A stretch of DNA of 8,554 bases from Candidatus Bathyarchaeota archaeon (GTDB taxonomy: Archaea > Thermoproteota > Bathyarchaeia > TCS64): contig JAOZIG010000388.1 of the NCBI GenBank assembly GCA_026014515.1, forward strand, positions 1-8,554, read 5' to 3'. The position numbers and the translations under genes are program-made. The first letter of the stretch is position 1, and each line of letters opens with the position of its first letter. Below the pieces are notes generated by a model. The model was not told the origin of the DNA, made no database searches, and saw nothing but the letters and a program-made list of their open reading frames with translations. Shown here in pieces: positions 6,470 to 8,554 of the stretch.

Positions 6470-6491
6470 AAAACACTACTAACCGTGTTTT
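6470..6491. repeat. Inverted repeat AAAACAC / GTGTTTT, 8-base spacer
   Basis: A perfect 7-base inverted repeat in the 242-base gap between the divergent DUF4760-like and propeller genes. It may be an operator or a small hairpin. A dyad of this size is expected several times by chance in a window of this length. The rest of the gap (6365-6606) holds the GATAAA repeats and one 28-codon reading frame, and no other gene is visible. Confidence 0.3.
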
Positions 6492-6606
6492 AATGATTAG
6501 AGTAGATGAAAGGTCTCAACTGGGGTCATGTGTGGAAAGAAACAAGCTAATTTAGGAATAGGTATGTTCCTGAATTCTTTTGTATGTCTTATGAGAACTT
6601 GTCTTT

Positions 6607-7665
6607 ATGCGTAAGATAGCCCCGGTACTAATAATCGTAGTTATTGGTCTCTTAGTTGCGGTAAATCTACTTGGAAGAGAAGCAGAAACACCAGAAGAAC
6701 AAGATACTACACCAGAAACACCAGAGGAAACACAAGAAGAACCCACCGAGAACCCCGAACAAACACCAGTAGAAGAAATAGAAGAAGAATACACACCACC
6801 AAGTCGCTACTCGAAGATACCTGATGATCTAGTCAAGCTATACCCAGAGGATGATCTAACTCCAGTATTCTCAGAGTCTGATGAGTATTATGATCCTGTG
6901 CCTGTCCCGGGACTCGTGAATACCCCGGGTGGTGAGGACTCATCATATGTCCTACCTGATGGCGAGACATTATACTTCTTCTTCACACCAGATGTTAGGG
7001 TACCTGTAGAGGGGCAAGTTACCGACGAAGTAACAGGCATATACGTATCACACCTAGTAGACGGCGAATGGACAGAACCCACAAGAATACTACTGCAAGA
7101 CCCGGACAAGCTAGCTGGTGACGGCTGCGAGGTAATTATAGATGATGTGATGTACTTTGCTTCTGTAAGAGAGGGATATACTGGGATACACTGGTTCAAG
7201 GCAGACTTAGTGGATGACGAGTGGAGCAACTGGGTCTGTGTCGATAACTGGATGCAGACCTTCGAGTACGAGGTAGGAGAACTATACATAACATCTGATA
7301 TGCAGAGCCTCTACTTCCACAGCGACAGAGAAGGCAGCAAGGGCATGCGAGACATCTGGGTTTCGAGGTGGACAGATGAGGGATGGGGCGAACCAGTAAA
7401 TATTGAAGCAGTAAACAGCGAGACAGATGAGGGCTGGCCATGTCTCTCACCTGATGGAACCGAGTTATGGATATCAAGAGATTATGGTGTATGGAGGTCA
7501 AAGCTTGTTGATGGTGTGTGGAGTGAGCCTGAGCGTATGTTCTTTCCATTGGCGGGAGAGGCTACTGTCGATGATGCGGGTAACGTGTATTTTACACATC
7601 ACTTCTTTGATGGCGATGTGATGCTTGAGGCTGACATCTATGTTGCTTATAAGAAAACACCCTAA
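6607..7665 (+). CDS. Signal-anchored beta-propeller protein (PD40/TolB-like repeats)
   Basis: A 352-residue exported protein. Residues 1-22 (MRKIAPVLIIVVIGLLVAVNLL) are a signal peptide or uncleaved anchor; no lipobox Cys is present. Residues 24-66 form a linker rich in Glu, Thr and Pro with repeated T-P-E. The rest is a propeller built from at least five repeats of about 35-55 residues. Each pairs a DG.xLYF-type strand with a strand ending in a W-x-E-P-like turn: about 108-158 (DGEWTEP), 171-209 (DDEWSNW), 219-263 (DEGWGEP), 274-308 (DEGWPCLSPDGTELW, DGVWSEP) and 316-349 (DAGNVYF, ADIYVAYK). PD40 repeats occur in periplasmic or surface binding proteins; ligand or partner cannot be read. ATG 6607 is the first start after an in-frame stop at 6592-6594. 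There is no clear Shine-Dalgarno. The next gene, 97 bases on, encodes a sensor protein. Confidence 0.85.
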   Translation: MRKIAPVLIIVVIGLLVAVNLLGREAETPEEQDTTPETPEETQEEPTENPEQTPVEEIEEEYTPPSRYSKIPDDLVKLYPEDDLTPVFSESDEYYDPVPVPGLVNTPGGEDSSYVLPDGETLYFFFTPDVRVPVEGQVTDEVTGIYVSHLVDGEWTEPTRILLQDPDKLAGDGCEVIIDDVMYFASVREGYTGIHWFKADLVDDEWSNWVCVDNWMQTFEYEVGELYITSDMQSLYFHSDREGSKGMRDIWVSRWTDEGWGEPVNIEAVNSETDEGWPCLSPDGTELWISRDYGVWRSKLVDGVWSEPERMFFPLAGEATVDDAGNVYFTHHFFDGDVMLEADIYVAYKKTP

Positions 7666-7671
7666 ACCATC

Positions 7672-7676
7672 TTTTT
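7672..7676 (+). terminator. Short T run behind the propeller gene
   Basis: Five T, seven bases after the stop codon, at the beginning of an AT-rich intergenic stretch. Plausible as a weak archaeal terminator, with no hairpin. Confidence 0.25.
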
Positions 7677-7705
7677 CACGTAATTTCAATGAATAATATT
7701 ATAAT

Positions 7706-7727
7706 TAAGTAAAAACTAGGTTACTTA
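7706..7727. promoter_or_regulatory. Inverted repeat TAAGTAA / TTACTTA just upstream of the PAS gene promoter
   Basis: A perfect 7-base inverted repeat with an 8-base spacer, ending 3 bases before the TATA-like TTTATTTAA. The position suits a dimeric regulator acting at this promoter. The arms are AT-rich and chance occurrence is not excluded. Confidence 0.35.
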
Positions 7728-7730
7728 TCA

Positions 7731-7739
7731 TTTATTTAA
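7731..7739 (+). promoter_or_regulatory. TATA-like element of the PAS sensor gene
   Basis: TTTATTTAA, centred 28 bases before GTG 7763 and 19 before GTG 7754. The spacing favours 7763 as the start of a nearly leaderless message. A second AT-rich candidate lies at about 7698-7708. Confidence 0.4.
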
Positions 7740-7762
7740 CAAATATTGCATTGGTGTCAAGA

Positions 7763-8554
7763 GTGCGCGTCCAAAAACCCAGCGATTTACTACAAGTACT
7801 GAATAAATTCCCGACAACGGTCTTTCAAGCAGACAATGATCTAAATCTACTCTTCCTAAACGAGAAAGGAAAAGAAGTCACTGGCTACACTGATGAAGAC
7901 ATCGAGAAGGGTTTGAACGGTTTCGACATATTCATTGAAGAGGAACATGAGCAAGTTATAGAGAATATTAAAAACATGACAACGGGAACTGAGGACAATT
8001 ATTACGAGCATAACGTCAAGATAAAAGACGGAAAAAAACTTCCAGTTAACATCTACGTTATTCCATTAATGCATGAGGGAAAGATTACTGGGTTCTGGGG
8101 CATAGCCCTTGATATCTCAGAGCGTAAATCCATTGAGGAAAGAACACGACGATACTCAGAGCACCTTGAGACTCTTGTTGAGGAGAGAACAAAGGAGCTA
8201 CAAGAGAGTGAGGAAAAGTACCGTTTTCTGGCTGAGCAGATGAATGATATCATCTGGACCCTTGATATGAGCCTGAACACCACTTATGTGAGTCCAAGCG
8301 TGGAAAAGATACTGGGCTTTACTCCCGAAGAGCGAAAAAAACAGACGGTAATAGAGCAACTAACCCCGGAATCGTTAATCAGAGTACATAAGATGCTCTC
8401 AGAAGAACTCATCAAGGAAAAAAAAGGGAAATTGCCTGAACGTTATGTCAGCGTAGAGGTAGAGTATTTTCATAAGGATGGTTCTACACGTTGGTGTGAG
8501 AACATCATCAGCGGCATTAGAGACGAGACTGGTACATTAATTGGGTTTCACGGC
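7763..8554 (+). CDS. PAS-PAS sensor protein, probable histidine kinase, 3' end outside the window
   Basis: The frame stays open to the last base, giving 264 residues. Residues about 8-119 form a first PAS domain (LLQVLNKFPTTVFQADNDLNLLFLNEKGKEVTGYTDEDI, then the PAC end FWGIALDISERKSIEERTRR). Residues 120-155 are a charged helical linker (LETLVEERTKELQESEEKYRFLAEQ), the type that joins PAS domains in sensor kinases. Residues 155-264 form a second PAS domain (IIWTLDMSLNTTYVSPSVEKILGFTPEE ... HKDGSTRWCENIISGIRDETGTLIGFHG). No membrane helix precedes them, so sensing is likely cytoplasmic. The kinase core would lie to the right; a guanylate cyclase or regulator output is not excluded. Starts GTG 7754 or TTG 7751 are also open, after an in-frame stop at 7706-7708. 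I prefer GTG 7763 for its TATA spacing and the GGTG six bases ahead. Confidence 0.85.
   Translation, partial: MRVQKPSDLLQVLNKFPTTVFQADNDLNLLFLNEKGKEVTGYTDEDIEKGLNGFDIFIEEEHEQVIENIKNMTTGTEDNYYEHNVKIKDGKKLPVNIYVIPLMHEGKITGFWGIALDISERKSIEERTRRYSEHLETLVEERTKELQESEEKYRFLAEQMNDIIWTLDMSLNTTYVSPSVEKILGFTPEERKKQTVIEQLTPESLIRVHKMLSEELIKEKKGKLPERYVSVEVEYFHKDGSTRWCENIISGIRDETGTLIGFHG

Noticed and set aside
6552..6794. Ser/Val/Gly-rich minus-strand frame
   Set aside because: Antisense of the Glu/Thr/Pro linker of the propeller protein.
6888..7549. Two overlapping minus-strand frames of 133 and 117 residues within the propeller gene
   Set aside because: Shadows of the propeller repeats, low-complexity in composition, with no start context or homology.
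5600..7760. Integrated element with attachment-site repeats behind tRNA-Ala
   Set aside because: No second copy of the tRNA 3' end, no integrase and no terminal repeats were found within the window.
8053..8283. 76-residue minus-strand frame near the right end
   Set aside because: Lies opposite the PAS linker and second PAS domain, which are clear on the plus strand.
1..8554. CRISPR array, insertion sequence, rRNA or defence island
   Set aside because: No regularly spaced repeats, transposase frame, ribosomal RNA sequence or defence genes could be seen on either strand.

Overview
The window is archaeal chromosomal DNA. The evidence is a transketolase encoded as two adjacent subunit genes, DUF371 and DUF763 proteins, TATA-type promoters about 25-30 bases upstream of start codons or RNA 5' ends, several genes that look leaderless, and a tRNA gene with an encoded CCA end. 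Mesophilic-looking composition, a multi-PAS sensor protein and secreted or anchored proteins would fit a TACK, Asgard or euryarchaeal sediment lineage, but nothing here fixes the phylum.

Layout. 1-1068 (+): DUF763 protein, cut by the left edge. 1062-2174 (-): secreted, membrane-anchored transglutaminase-like protein, whose 3' end overlaps DUF763 tail to tail. 2214-3964 (-): transketolase N- and C-terminal subunits in a tight operon with clear Shine-Dalgarno sites. 4073-5464 (-): family 2 glycosyltransferase followed 3 bases later by a DUF371 protein. 5564-5638 (+): tRNA-Ala(GGC), divergent from the glycosyltransferase, with both TATA boxes lying between them. 5834-6364 (-): AT-rich gene for a small one-helix membrane protein resembling DUF4760. 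6607-7665 (+): signal-anchored beta-propeller protein of PD40/TolB-like type. 7763-8554 (+): start of a PAS-PAS sensor protein, probably a histidine kinase, cut by the right edge.

How the genes may work together. The left and middle parts are conserved housekeeping: sugar-phosphate metabolism (transketolase), glycan synthesis at the membrane, and tRNA. The right part, from the tRNA onward, is more accessory: an AT-rich orphan, an anchored extracytoplasmic propeller and a sensor protein. No mobile element, CRISPR array, rRNA or defence system is visible. No gene-free stretch exceeds 300 bases; the longest is 6365-6606. I did not find a convincing new multi-gene system. The best leads are the odd T-loop of the tRNA, the promoter-based start correction of the glycosyltransferase, the conserved unknowns DUF763 and DUF371, and the synonymous-codon polarity within the propeller gene.
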